A stretch of DNA of 64,000 nucleotides from Gangjinia marincola. GTDB lineage: Bacteria > Bacteroidota > Bacteroidia > Flavobacteriales > Flavobacteriaceae. A model generated the notes under the pieces. It was not told the DNA's origin. It saw only the letters and a list, made by a program, of their open reading frames with translations, and searched no databases. The position numbers were made by a program, and so were the translations under genes. The stretch spans positions 558,001-622,000 of the forward strand of contig NZ_BAAAFG010000015.1 of the NCBI RefSeq assembly GCF_039523415.1. The letters run 5' to 3'. Each line of letters opens with the position of its first letter. Positions within the stretch are counted from its first letter, which is position 1. Of this stretch, positions 44,042 to 52,402 are shown piece by piece.

Positions 44042-45115
44042 ATGAAACACATCTACACAGCAGTATGTTGCCTTATTACATTTTTTAATTTTGCTCAAGA
44101 AGCTATCATTTTTGATGATTGGTATTTAGATAAAGTAGTCATTGATGGGGATGAATCATTTGTGTCCAATCAGTTTGCTTACCTCATGCAGTTTGATGAA
44201 AGCGGGACTAATTTTCAAGGAGGATCGTGTAATGGCTTATATGGGGATATTAATTTAGATACAGATGCCTTAAATTTTGAGCTTTTTGGAGCGGCGGCCA
44301 CGTTATTAGATTGTTCTGGTCATCCCAATGGTGGGATTGAATCAATACACGATCAATTTTATCAAAATCAACCTATTGGAGCAGTCTTTACGTATGCGAT
44401 TACTACTGAAACTTACGCTGATCAATTGATCATTACAAATCCAGACGGTGATACGGCTATTTACAATAATCAAATTATTAGCGGAGATGATTTTGAAGGA
44501 AGCTGGTATATTTCTCATCTACAGATTGATGGAAATGAGATTTACCCCGGGCAAACCGGCGACAATCTCTATATGAATGTAAGTGAAAATGAAGAAACGC
44601 AATCAGGTATTTGTAATGGACACGTTTTTCAATTCGTAAAGATTGCCAACTCCAACGACTTTACGATTCCAGGAGGAATGAATTCTACACTTGCCGACTG
44701 TTCCAACAATCCAAATTATGATTTTGAGCTTTTGTATCAAGAATTTTATAACGGGAATAATGATCCAAATCAAATTTTCACGTATGAAATTGAAACACTG
44801 GGCAATGGCGCACAGCGTTTAGTCATCATTCGAGAAGATCAGGATATGGTGTTTTATCAAACCAATTCGTTAGGGATAAACGATCAACACGCATTAGTGG
44901 CAAGCATTTATCCTAATCCAGCGAAGGATGTGGTAACGATTTCTTCAGAGGTAGTGATTGATAAGGTGGAGGTATTTAATCTTCAGGGAAAGCAAATATT
45001 GACAGCTAACCTACAGCAAAATCAATTGGATGTTTCTTTTTTGCCGCCGGGAATATACTTTATACACCTATCTTCAGTCGAAGGTATAGCGATAAAAAAA
45101 TTAGTAAAAGAATAG
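44042..45115 (+). CDS. Exported protein with two META/HslJ-like repeats and T9SS sorting domain
   Basis: A 357-residue secreted protein. After the signal peptide (to about FAQ, residue 19) two similar halves follow, each starting with a Trp-Tyr block (DDWYLDKVVIDG near residue 25; GSWYISHLQIDGNEIYPG near residue 158) and containing a Cys-Asn-Gly motif (SCNGLYGDI; GICNGHVFQF) and a second Cys (LLDCS; LADCSNNP), reminiscent of META/HslJ domains. The C-terminal SIYPNPAKDVVTISS...GIAIKKLVKE is a type A T9SS sorting domain. It sits alone between the HupE-like gene and tRNA-Leu. Function unknown. Confidence 0.78.
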   Translation: MKHIYTAVCCLITFFNFAQEAIIFDDWYLDKVVIDGDESFVSNQFAYLMQFDESGTNFQGGSCNGLYGDINLDTDALNFELFGAAATLLDCSGHPNGGIESIHDQFYQNQPIGAVFTYAITTETYADQLIITNPDGDTAIYNNQIISGDDFEGSWYISHLQIDGNEIYPGQTGDNLYMNVSENEETQSGICNGHVFQFVKIANSNDFTIPGGMNSTLADCSNNPNYDFELLYQEFYNGNNDPNQIFTYEIETLGNGAQRLVIIREDQDMVFYQTNSLGINDQHALVASIYPNPAKDVVTISSEVVIDKVEVFNLQGKQILTANLQQNQLDVSFLPPGIYFIHLSSVEGIAIKKLVKE

Positions 45116-45414
45116 GAATAGATGAAGTTGGGAGATTAAATTAGATAACAACGTTAGAAAAAATAAAGTGAATCATTGTTCTCTTCACGCTCCTCGTGAG
45201 AATAAAAAAGAGATTGCTCACGTTAGAATGAGTTAAGAAGGAATAATCGTTTGAATTGCACTTCATCGGTGGGATTCATTTGCTTACAGCAAATGTTCCC
45301 TTCACGCTCCTCGTGAACATCACAAAAAACGATTCCTACAACAAATTTCAAAAAAAAAGAGCAAGCTCCATTTTTGAAACTTGCCTTGTAATCACTCTTT
45401 TTTGTGATGCATTG
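45116..45414. repeat. Intergenic region with two identical 16-bp hairpins beside tRNA-Leu
   Basis: TTCACGCTCCTCGTGA occurs exactly at 45184-45199 and 45301-45316. Each copy can fold as TCACG/CGTGA around CTCCT. The rest (299 bases in all) holds no convincing gene; frames across it and across the tRNA are chance frames. The meaning of the repeats is unknown. Confidence 0.7.
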
Positions 45415-45494
45415 TACCTTGGGTGGGAATCGAACCCACACTCCTAAGAACGCGAGTTTGAGTCGCGCGCGTCTACCAATTCCGCCACCAAGGC
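45415..45494 (-). tRNA. tRNA-Leu (anticodon CAA)
   Basis: On the minus strand the acceptor GCCTTGG pairs with CCAAGGT (last pair G-U). The D arm has GGAATTGGTAGAC as in leucine tRNAs, the anticodon stem CGCGA/TCGCG encloses loop CTCAAAC with anticodon CAA, there is a class II variable arm, and the T arm is GTGGGTTCGATTCCCAC. CCA is not encoded (next bases CAA). It reads UUG codons. Confidence 0.95.
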
Positions 45495-45666
45495 TATTTA
45501 TTTCAAGCGGAGTAATGACTTGCACCATTACTATTTTCAATGCTTGGCGTCTACCTCCCGATACGTTGGTACCGCCAATAAAGCAATTGAAGTGCAAAAT
45601 TAAAACATTTTTTTGGATGCACTTTAAAATAATAGATAGATTACTTTATAATGGTAATTTATTGTC

Positions 45667-45674
45667 TAAATTTG
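45667..45674 (+). promoter_or_regulatory. Candidate -7 promoter element for prs
   Basis: TAAATTTG is an exact TAnnTTTG followed by CAGCCC, with a -33-like TTTA at 45645-45648. This leaves a leader of about 40 bases to the ATG at 45722. Confidence 0.6.
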
Positions 45675-45721
45675 CAGCCCTGTAAAAAGGATGTAAATCA
45701 TTCGTTTTAAGTAATCTAAAC

Positions 45722-46666
45722 ATGACCGCTAAACATACCGCCGAAGCTAAATTTTTTGCTTGTAGCCAAAGTCAGGAATTAGGACAGCAAATCGCTGACC
45801 TTTATGGGGCTAGATTAGGGAAGATTATTACATCGCATTACAGCGATGGTGAGTTTCAGCCTTCATTTGAGGAGTCTGTGCGCGGTACGCGTGTTTTCAT
45901 AATTGGATCAACCCATCCCGGGAGTGATCATTTGATGGAAATGTTATTGATGCTGGATGCGGCTAAAAGAGCTTCAGCACGACACATTACCGCTGTTTTA
46001 CCCTATTACGGGTGGGCGCGTCAAGACAGAAAGGATAAACCACGAGTGCCAATTGCTGCTAAATTAATTGCAAAAATGCTGGAAACAGCAGGCGCAACGC
46101 GAATTATCACCATGGACTTGCATGCAGATCAGATTCAGGGTTTCTTTGAAAAGCCGGTAGATCATTTATTCGCATCAACGATCTTTTTACCTTATTTACA
46201 GAAACTAAACCTCTCAGACCTTACCGTGGCTTCGCCAGATATGGGAGGGTCAAAAAGAGCTTACGCCTATAGCAAAGCCCTAGAAAGTGATGTAGTAATC
46301 TGTTATAAACAACGTGCAAAAGCTAATGTGATTTCGCACATGGAGTTGATCGGTGATGTAACGGGTAAAAATGTGGTGCTGGTCGATGATATGGTAGATA
46401 CCGCAGGCACGCTCACTAAAGCGGCAGATTTAATGATAGAACGGGGAGCATTAAGCGTAAGAGCGATTTGTACACACGCCATTTTATCTGGTGATGCGTA
46501 TGAAAAAGTAGAAAAATCTAAGCTGGAAGAGTTGATCGTTACAGATTCAATTCCGCTTAGAAAAAAGAGCAATAAGATTAAGGTGGTGAGTTGTGCACAG
46601 TTGTTTGCAGATGTGATGAAGCGCGTACACAAGAATAAATCCATCAGCTCTAAGTTTATAATGTAA
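45722..46666 (+). CDS. prs: Ribose-phosphate pyrophosphokinase (PRPP synthetase)
   Basis: A 314-residue class I PRPP synthetase that makes phosphoribosyl pyrophosphate from ribose 5-phosphate and ATP. Visible: SDGEFQPSFEESVRGTRVFIIGS near residue 42, the ATP/ribose region VLPYYGWARQDRKDKPRVPI, MDLHADQIQGFF, and the PRPP-binding loop NVVLVDDMVDTAGTL near residue 217. It is followed by rplY after 24 bases in the same direction, the usual gene order in Flavobacteriia. Confidence 0.97.
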   Translation: MTAKHTAEAKFFACSQSQELGQQIADLYGARLGKIITSHYSDGEFQPSFEESVRGTRVFIIGSTHPGSDHLMEMLLMLDAAKRASARHITAVLPYYGWARQDRKDKPRVPIAAKLIAKMLETAGATRIITMDLHADQIQGFFEKPVDHLFASTIFLPYLQKLNLSDLTVASPDMGGSKRAYAYSKALESDVVICYKQRAKANVISHMELIGDVTGKNVVLVDDMVDTAGTLTKAADLMIERGALSVRAICTHAILSGDAYEKVEKSKLEELIVTDSIPLRKKSNKIKVVSCAQLFADVMKRVHKNKSISSKFIM

Positions 46667-46690
46667 TTTATTAATTTTTAAATAGTTAAC

Positions 46691-47332
46691 ATGAAGTCAA
46701 TTTTGATCAATGGATCTAAAAGAGAAAGCGTGGGCAAAAAGAGTACTAAAGCCCTACGTAATGCTGATCAGGTTCCTTGCGTATTATACGGGGGAGATCA
46801 GCCAGTACATTTTGCTGCACCAGAGCTAGCATTCAAAAACCTGGTGTACACTCCTAATGTGTATACAGTAGAAATTGAACTAGAAGGTAAAAAACACAAT
46901 GCCATTTTACAGGATATTCAATTTCATCCTGTGACAGATCGTATTCTGCACATCGATTTTTACCAGATTTTTGATGATAAGCCGGTGATGATGGAAATCC
47001 CTGTAGATTTTATCGGGACGCCAAAGGGAGTGAAAAATGGTGGAGTGCTAAGAAAGAACTTTAGAAAGCTTAGAGTAAAGGGATTACCTCCCAAACTTCC
47101 AGATTTCATTACAGCTGAAATTACCAAACTTAAAATTGGAAATAAATTATCAGTGTCTGATCTAGCTTCAGGAGATTATACGTTTATGCATCCCGATAAT
47201 GCGGTGGTTTGTTTAGTACGTACTTCTCGGAATATTGTTGAAACCGATGATGAGGATGATGAAGAGACCGAAGCAGGTGATGTACCGGCAAGTGAGCAAG
47301 GTGAGCCACAGGCTGATGTTGCCGCAGAATAA
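46691..47332 (+). CDS. rplY: Ribosomal protein bL25 (general stress protein Ctc type)
   Basis: A 213-residue two-domain bL25/Ctc. The N-terminal 5S rRNA-binding part includes GSKRESVGKKSTKALRNADQV and CVLYGG, and the TL5-like C-terminal domain includes DRILHIDFYQIFDDKPVMMEIPV. A long acidic tail (EDDEETEAGDVPASEQGEP) is typical of Bacteroidota copies. It lies in an operon after prs and ends at a terminator. Confidence 0.96.
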   Translation: MKSILINGSKRESVGKKSTKALRNADQVPCVLYGGDQPVHFAAPELAFKNLVYTPNVYTVEIELEGKKHNAILQDIQFHPVTDRILHIDFYQIFDDKPVMMEIPVDFIGTPKGVKNGGVLRKNFRKLRVKGLPPKLPDFITAEITKLKIGNKLSVSDLASGDYTFMHPDNAVVCLVRTSRNIVETDDEDDEETEAGDVPASEQGEPQADVAAE

Positions 47333-47357
47333 CTATTTTTTTGTAATTAGATGTAAA

Positions 47358-47387
47358 AGCATCCGTCGTTAGGCGGATGTTTTTTTA
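47358..47387 (+). terminator. Intrinsic terminator after rplY
   Basis: CATCCGTC (47360-47367) pairs with GGCGGATG (47372-47379, one G-U) around GTTA and is followed by seven T. It begins 25 bases after the rplY stop. Confidence 0.88.
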
Positions 47388-47416
47388 TTTTTACTCAAAT
47401 TTGATATCGCGTATAC

Positions 47417-48043
47417 ATGCTTCAATTTTTTGGTAGAATTTTCAGAACAGAAAAAAAAGAAGAGGTAGATCCTATGAAAAAATTTTTGATCGTCGGTTTA
47501 GGAAATATTGGACCAAAGTACCACAATACCAGGCATAACATAGGGTTCAAGATTTTGGATCATTTGGCTAAAAAAGAAGAATTATCCTTTGAATCTGCAA
47601 AACTGGGAGACAAAACTACCTATAAATTCAAAGGACGATCATTTACTTTAATTAAACCCAGTACCTTTATGAATTTAAGTGGTAAAGCTGTTCGCTATTG
47701 GTTGGAGAAAGAGAAGATTGCATTAGAAAATTTGCTGATTATCACAGATGATCTCAATCTTGAATTTGGTACAATACGTATTAAAACAAAGGGAAGTGAT
47801 GGAGGTCACAATGGATTAAAAGACATCCAGGCTCAACTCAATACGACGTCGTATAATCGATTTAGATTTGGGATAAGCGCTCAATTCTCAAAAGGAAAAC
47901 AGATAGATTATGTGTTAGGAAAATGGAGTCAAGAAGAGCAAGAAATATTAGATAAGCGTTTGGATGATTGTGTAGAGGCGATTAAGTCCTTTGGTACAGC
48001 AGGAATTGCCAGAACAATGAATACATTTAATGGGAAATCGTAA
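47417..48043 (+). CDS. pth: Peptidyl-tRNA hydrolase
   Basis: A 208-residue Pth that releases tRNA from peptidyl-tRNA drop-off products. The core starts at MKKFLIVGLGNIGPKY (residue 20), with the catalytic His in NTRHNIGFKIL and the family blocks KPSTFMNLSGKAV, DDLNLEFG and GGHNGLKDI. The 19-residue N-terminal extension (MLQFFGRIFRTEKKEE...) occurs in many flavobacterial copies and the first ATG was kept. It leads directly into ribF. Confidence 0.96.
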   Translation: MLQFFGRIFRTEKKEEVDPMKKFLIVGLGNIGPKYHNTRHNIGFKILDHLAKKEELSFESAKLGDKTTYKFKGRSFTLIKPSTFMNLSGKAVRYWLEKEKIALENLLIITDDLNLEFGTIRIKTKGSDGGHNGLKDIQAQLNTTSYNRFRFGISAQFSKGKQIDYVLGKWSQEEQEILDKRLDDCVEAIKSFGTAGIARTMNTFNGKS

Positions 48044-48046
48044 AGA

Positions 48047-48988
48047 GTGAAAACACATCAAGGGATAACATCATTTAAAAGTAGTCGGCGTACGGTTGTT
48101 ACCGTGGGAACCTTTGACGGGTTGCACGTTGGGCATCAAAAAATCATTGACCGGCTAATACAAACAGCCCAGAGTTATAACCTTGAATCTGTTGTATTAA
48201 CTTTTTTTCCACACCCCAGGATGGTGTTGCAAAAAGATAGTGATATCAAATTGATCAATACGATTGAGGAACGTACCCAAATCCTTTCGAGTATTGGCTT
48301 GGATCATTTAGTCATACATGCATTTACGAAGGAATTTTCACGTTTATCTGCACAAGAGTATGTTGAAGAGGTTTTGGTTGACAAGCTTAACGTTAAGAAA
48401 ATTATTATTGGATACGATCATAGGTTTGGTCGAAACAGAACTGCAAGTATTAAAGAATTGAGGTCTTTTGGTGAGATATATGATTTTGAAGTCGAAGAAA
48501 TCTCCAAACAAGAAATTGAAGCTGTTTCAGTAAGTTCTACTAAAGTAAGAAATGCTATTTTAGAAGGTGATATCACCTTGGCGAATCAATACCTAAGTTA
48601 TCCTTTTTCTATAGGCGGAAAAGTAGTTAAAGGCAAGCAATTAGGTAGAACATTAGGATATCCTACGGCAAATATTCACGTTGCCGAAGAGTACAAGATC
48701 ATTCCCCGAAACGGCGTTTATATCATTAGATCTGTGATTGACAACCAACCTTATTTTGGCATGATGAACATAGGAAACAATCCTACCGTAGGTGGAAAAG
48801 CGCAAACCATTGAAGCCTACTTTTTTGAGCTGAGTCAAGACCTTTATGGCAGCTATTTATCAGTCCAGCTTCTCAAGCGCATTAGGGACGAAGAAAATTT
48901 TGAGAGTATTGAAGAACTTGTGCTTGCCATGAAAAAGGATGAGGCTTATTCAAAAGAGTTTTTGAATAAATTCAGCACACGGCCATGA
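48047..48988 (+). CDS. ribF: Bifunctional riboflavin kinase / FAD synthetase
   Basis: A 313-residue RibF that phosphorylates riboflavin to FMN and adenylates FMN to FAD. The N-terminal adenylyltransferase has VGTFDGLHVGHQ (residues 20-31) and GYDHRFGRNR; the C-terminal flavokinase has GRTLGYPTANI (residues 202-212), the MNIGNNPTVGG block and IEAYFF. The start is GTG, three bases after the pth stop; no suitable ATG is near. It overlaps the next gene by four bases. Confidence 0.95.
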   Translation: MKTHQGITSFKSSRRTVVTVGTFDGLHVGHQKIIDRLIQTAQSYNLESVVLTFFPHPRMVLQKDSDIKLINTIEERTQILSSIGLDHLVIHAFTKEFSRLSAQEYVEEVLVDKLNVKKIIIGYDHRFGRNRTASIKELRSFGEIYDFEVEEISKQEIEAVSVSSTKVRNAILEGDITLANQYLSYPFSIGGKVVKGKQLGRTLGYPTANIHVAEEYKIIPRNGVYIIRSVIDNQPYFGMMNIGNNPTVGGKAQTIEAYFFELSQDLYGSYLSVQLLKRIRDEENFESIEELVLAMKKDEAYSKEFLNKFSTRP

Positions 48989-50316
48989 TATCAACACATT
49001 TTTTTGAACGAAATCTTTTTAAGCAGATCGACAATAGTGCACTGGTCGTTTTTAGAATGTGTTTTGGTTTCTTAATTACCTGTGAGGCCTGGGGAGCTAT
49101 TGCTACGGGCTGGGTCAAGAGGGTGTTTGTGGAACCTCAATTCACCTTTAATTTTATTGGATTCGATTTTTTGCAACCACTTCCAGGCGATGGGATGTAT
49201 TATTATTTTGGGTTGATGGGAATTTTTGGGGTTTTTGTCATGATTGGGCTAAAATACCGCTGGAGCATGTTAGCCTATGCAGTGATGTGGGCTTGTGTTT
49301 ATCTAATGCAAAAATCTTCGTACAATAATCACTATTACTTATTGATGCTTCTCAACTTTATCATGTGCTTTTTGCCGGCAAGTAGATATGCGTCTATTGA
49401 TGTTTTGTTAAAACCATCCTTCAAAAAGATCTCAATGCCCAGATGGGTGTTGGTGTTTATCATTTTACAACTTTGGATTGTGTATACTTACGCCGCTTTA
49501 GCAAAACTTTACCCGGATTGGTTAGATTCAAGTGTGCCCGGTATATTAATGAAAGCCAGAGCAGACTACTGGTTGATAGGCGATGTACTTCAAGAACCCT
49601 GGATTCATAAAATAATTGCTTATGTAGGGATTTTCTTTGATTTGTTGATCATTCCGGCATTATTGTATAAAAGAACCAGAACCTTCGCATTTGTGGTTTC
49701 TATCTTTTTTCATTTGTTCAACAGTATCATTTTTCAAATTGGGATTTTTCCGTATTTATCATTGGCGTTTACGTTGTTTTTTTTTCCTTCAGAGTTGATC
49801 CATCGCCTCTTTCTTCGGCGAAAGCCATATTATGAGGAAGAAAAGATTATTGTTCCACCGTATAAAAATTTATTTATTGCAGCCCTTAGCGTTTGGTTTA
49901 TTATCCAAGTCGCCTTACCATCAAGACACTGGTTTTTTACAGATAATGTACTGTGGACCGAAGAAGGCCACCGTCTAAGCTGGCGTATGATGTTACGCAG
50001 TAAAAGCGGAAGTTCTTCGTTTAAAATTGTCAATAAAACAACAGGAAAGGAAACTTATGTTAGAAAGCGGGATTATCTTTCGCCTAAACAACTGCGGAGC
50101 ATAAATACAAAGCCTGACTTTATATGGCAGTTCGCCCAGCGATTAAAGGAAGAGTATGCAGAAAAAGGAGAAGAAATAGAAGTGTACGTAAGGGCGAGAG
50201 TAAGTGTAAATGGTAGAAAGTCTCAAATACTAATCGATCCAACTGTTGATATGGCAGCAGCGCCTTATTACCATTTTAAACATAACCCCTGGATTTTACC
50301 ATCAAAACTGGACTAA
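48985..50316 (+). CDS. HTTM-domain membrane protein, vitamin K-dependent gamma-carboxylase-like
   Basis: A 443-residue membrane protein with about eight hydrophobic segments in the first 300 residues and a soluble C-terminal part. ALVVFRMCFGFLITCEAW, YNNHYYLLMLLNFIMCFLPA, LQLWIVYTYAALAKLYPDWL (with the Ala-Lys-Leu block of the catalytic lysine region) and GHRLSWRMMLRSKSGS fit the HTTM / gamma-carboxylase family, whose animal members carboxylate glutamates with vitamin K. The bacterial role is unknown; a menaquinone-dependent modification is speculation. It is translationally coupled to ribF by ATGA. Confidence 0.85.
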   Translation: MISTHFFERNLFKQIDNSALVVFRMCFGFLITCEAWGAIATGWVKRVFVEPQFTFNFIGFDFLQPLPGDGMYYYFGLMGIFGVFVMIGLKYRWSMLAYAVMWACVYLMQKSSYNNHYYLLMLLNFIMCFLPASRYASIDVLLKPSFKKISMPRWVLVFIILQLWIVYTYAALAKLYPDWLDSSVPGILMKARADYWLIGDVLQEPWIHKIIAYVGIFFDLLIIPALLYKRTRTFAFVVSIFFHLFNSIIFQIGIFPYLSLAFTLFFFPSELIHRLFLRRKPYYEEEKIIVPPYKNLFIAALSVWFIIQVALPSRHWFFTDNVLWTEEGHRLSWRMMLRSKSGSSSFKIVNKTTGKETYVRKRDYLSPKQLRSINTKPDFIWQFAQRLKEEYAEKGEEIEVYVRARVSVNGRKSQILIDPTVDMAAAPYYHFKHNPWILPSKLD

Positions 50317-50331
50317 TATAGGTGCATTGTG

Positions 50332-50339
50332 TACCTTTG
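50332..50339 (+). promoter_or_regulatory. Candidate -7 promoter element for serS
   Basis: TACCTTTG, an exact TAnnTTTG, begins 15 bases after the preceding gene ends and 77 bases before the serS ATG at 50409. It is the same octamer as before dxs. No clear -33 box. Confidence 0.5.
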
Positions 50340-50408
50340 TCGCCTTTAAATACACAGTCATTACGATTACGTTCTAATCAAATTTTATCACCTCATAGAC
50401 CATTCATC

Positions 50409-51680
50409 ATGCTTTTAGTTAATGATATTAAAGAGAATAAGGAAGCCTATATATTAGCGATGAAAAAGCGAAATATTGACGCTAAAGAAATGTTTGATGA
50501 TATCATTGCGCTAGATGATAAACGAAGGGCTTCGCAATTGGCGTTGGACAATACCCTGGCAGAAAGTAATGCGATGGCTAAAGAAATTGGCGGACTGTTT
50601 AAAGCGGGAAAAGCTGATGAAGCAAATGCGCTAAAGGCGAAAACAGGAGAACTGAAGCAAAAGAGCAAAGAACTGGCAGAGGAATTGGCGCATGCTTCAG
50701 ATAAGCTTACAGAATTGCTTTTTATATTACCTAATGTTCCTAATGAGAGCGTGCCTCACGGAACCAATGATGAGGATAATGAAGAAATATTTTCTGAAGG
50801 GACTATTCCTACGTTGGACAATAAAGCCTTACCCCACTGGGAACTTGCTAAAAAGTATGATCTAATTGATTTTGAGCTGGGGACTAAAGTGACTGGAGCT
50901 GGATTTCCTGTCTATAAAGGCAAAGGAGCCAGACTCCAACGCGCGTTGATCAGCTATTTTTTAGATAAAAATATTGAAAAGGGATATACCGAATATCAGG
51001 TGCCGCATTTAGTTAACGAAGCCAGCGGAATAGGGACCGGAAGCCTGCCCGATAAAGAAGGGCAGATGTATCATATTGGTGCAGATGACTTGTATCTTAT
51101 CCCTACTGCAGAAGTGCCTGTGACTAATTTGTTTAGAGGTGATCTTTTAAAGGAGAATCAGCTGCCCATTTTATGTACAGCTTACACACCTTGCTTTAGA
51201 AGAGAAGCGGGGAGTTATGGTTCACACGTTCGCGGATTAAACCGTTTACATCAATTTGACAAAGTTGAAATCGTGCGGGTAGAAAAACCTGAAAACTCCT
51301 ATAATGCCCTGGAAAATATGGTAGATCATGTAAAAGAAATTTTACAAGAATTAGAATTACCCTACAGAGTATTACGATTATGTGGAGGTGATCTTACATT
51401 TGCTTCGGCATTGACCTATGATTTTGAAGTATTCTCTGCCGCACAAGAACGCTGGTTAGAAGTGTCATCGGTTTCTAATTTTGAGACCTTTCAAGCGAAC
51501 CGATTAAAGCTGCGCTACAAATCAGCCGATGGAAAAAAGCAGTTGGCACATACCTTAAATGGAAGTGCGTTAGCGTTACCCAGGATTTTGGCTAGCATAT
51601 TAGAGAACTATCAAACTAAGGATGGTATTGAAATTCCTAATGTATTAGTTCCCTATACAGGATTTAAGGTAATAAGTTAA
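50409..51680 (+). CDS. serS: Seryl-tRNA synthetase
   Basis: A 423-residue class II synthetase charging tRNA-Ser. The start was placed at the ATG at 50409 (MLLVNDIKENKEAYILAMKKRN), which matches the family; a longer frame from 50322 adds 29 unrelated residues and would overlap the candidate promoter. An N-terminal coiled coil (about residues 30-100) binds tRNA. Class II motif 2 is TAYTPCFRREAGSYG and motif 3 is LNGSALALPRILASILENYQ. It ends four bases into the convergent response-regulator gene. Confidence 0.96.
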   Translation: MLLVNDIKENKEAYILAMKKRNIDAKEMFDDIIALDDKRRASQLALDNTLAESNAMAKEIGGLFKAGKADEANALKAKTGELKQKSKELAEELAHASDKLTELLFILPNVPNESVPHGTNDEDNEEIFSEGTIPTLDNKALPHWELAKKYDLIDFELGTKVTGAGFPVYKGKGARLQRALISYFLDKNIEKGYTEYQVPHLVNEASGIGTGSLPDKEGQMYHIGADDLYLIPTAEVPVTNLFRGDLLKENQLPILCTAYTPCFRREAGSYGSHVRGLNRLHQFDKVEIVRVEKPENSYNALENMVDHVKEILQELELPYRVLRLCGGDLTFASALTYDFEVFSAAQERWLEVSSVSNFETFQANRLKLRYKSADGKKQLAHTLNGSALALPRILASILENYQTKDGIEIPNVLVPYTGFKVIS

Positions 51681-52402
51681 AGATCAATTTTTTTTAAAAA
51701 TTCTTTACGATAGAATTCACCGATAGGAATTCGTTTATTTTTAATTAGAATTCTATTTCTTTGAATAGCATCAATTTGATTAATATTGATGATGTACGAT
51801 CTATGTACTCTAGCGAAATGAGCCTCTGAGAGTTTATTCATCATTTCGTTAAAACTCATTAATGTTAGTATAGATTTACTAGAGGATTCAATAAAAATTT
51901 TTAGGTAGTCCTTGAGACCTTGTATGTATACTATTTCTGAAACATTAATCTTCAAATTCTCATATTCTGATTTCACAAATATATATTCTTTAACAGGAGA
52001 TATATTCCCAAGTGTTGTGATAAGAGAGGGAGTTGAAAGTCTTTTTTTTTGACTATATAAGTCTTTAGCGCGAGTAATAGCTTTGACAAAACGGTAGAAA
52101 GGAATTGGTTTAGCTAAATAGTCAACTGCATTTAGATTAAATGCTTCTAACGCATATTGGCTATAAGCTGTTGTAAAAATAAACAGAGGTATTTTGTTTA
52201 ACGAATGTATAAAGTCTATTCCATTAATCTGCGGCATTTCAATATCGATGAAAATAAGATCAACTTCTTCTGTACTCAACATTTTGATTGCCTCTAAAGC
52301 GTTTGTAAATGTCCCCAATACTCTAATTCCTCCAATTTCTTCGCAATATGTTTTTATAATATTAATTGCTAAGGGCTCATCGTCAATAATTATACAATTC
52401 AT
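51677..52402 (-). CDS. LytTR-family response regulator
   Basis: A 241-residue two-component regulator. The receiver domain (residues 1-115) has the acidic pocket IIIDDEP, the phospho-accepting Asp53 in LIFIDIEMP and the Lys in YLAKPIPFYRF. A LytTR DNA-binding domain follows (about residues 135-240: FVKSEYENLKINVSEIVYIQG, HFARVHRSYIININQI). It overlaps the sensor kinase gene by four bases (ATGA), so they form a cognate pair. Targets are unknown; the adjacent Kelch and beta-barrel genes are candidates. Confidence 0.94.
   Translation of the reverse strand: MNCIIIDDEPLAINIIKTYCEEIGGIRVLGTFTNALEAIKMLSTEEVDLIFIDIEMPQINGIDFIHSLNKIPLFIFTTAYSQYALEAFNLNAVDYLAKPIPFYRFVKAITRAKDLYSQKKRLSTPSLITTLGNISPVKEYIFVKSEYENLKINVSEIVYIQGLKDYLKIFIESSSKSILTLMSFNEMMNKLSEAHFARVHRSYIININQIDAIQRNRILIKNKRIPIGEFYRKEFLKKIDL

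Noticed and set aside
45223..45685. Two overlapping reading frames across the tRNA-Leu region (about 124 and 93 codons)
   Set aside because: They read through the tRNA gene on both strands, have no family resemblance and no ribosome-binding context.
50322..50408. N-terminal extension of SerRS
   Set aside because: The family begins at MLLVNDIKENKE; the extension covers a TAnnTTTG element.
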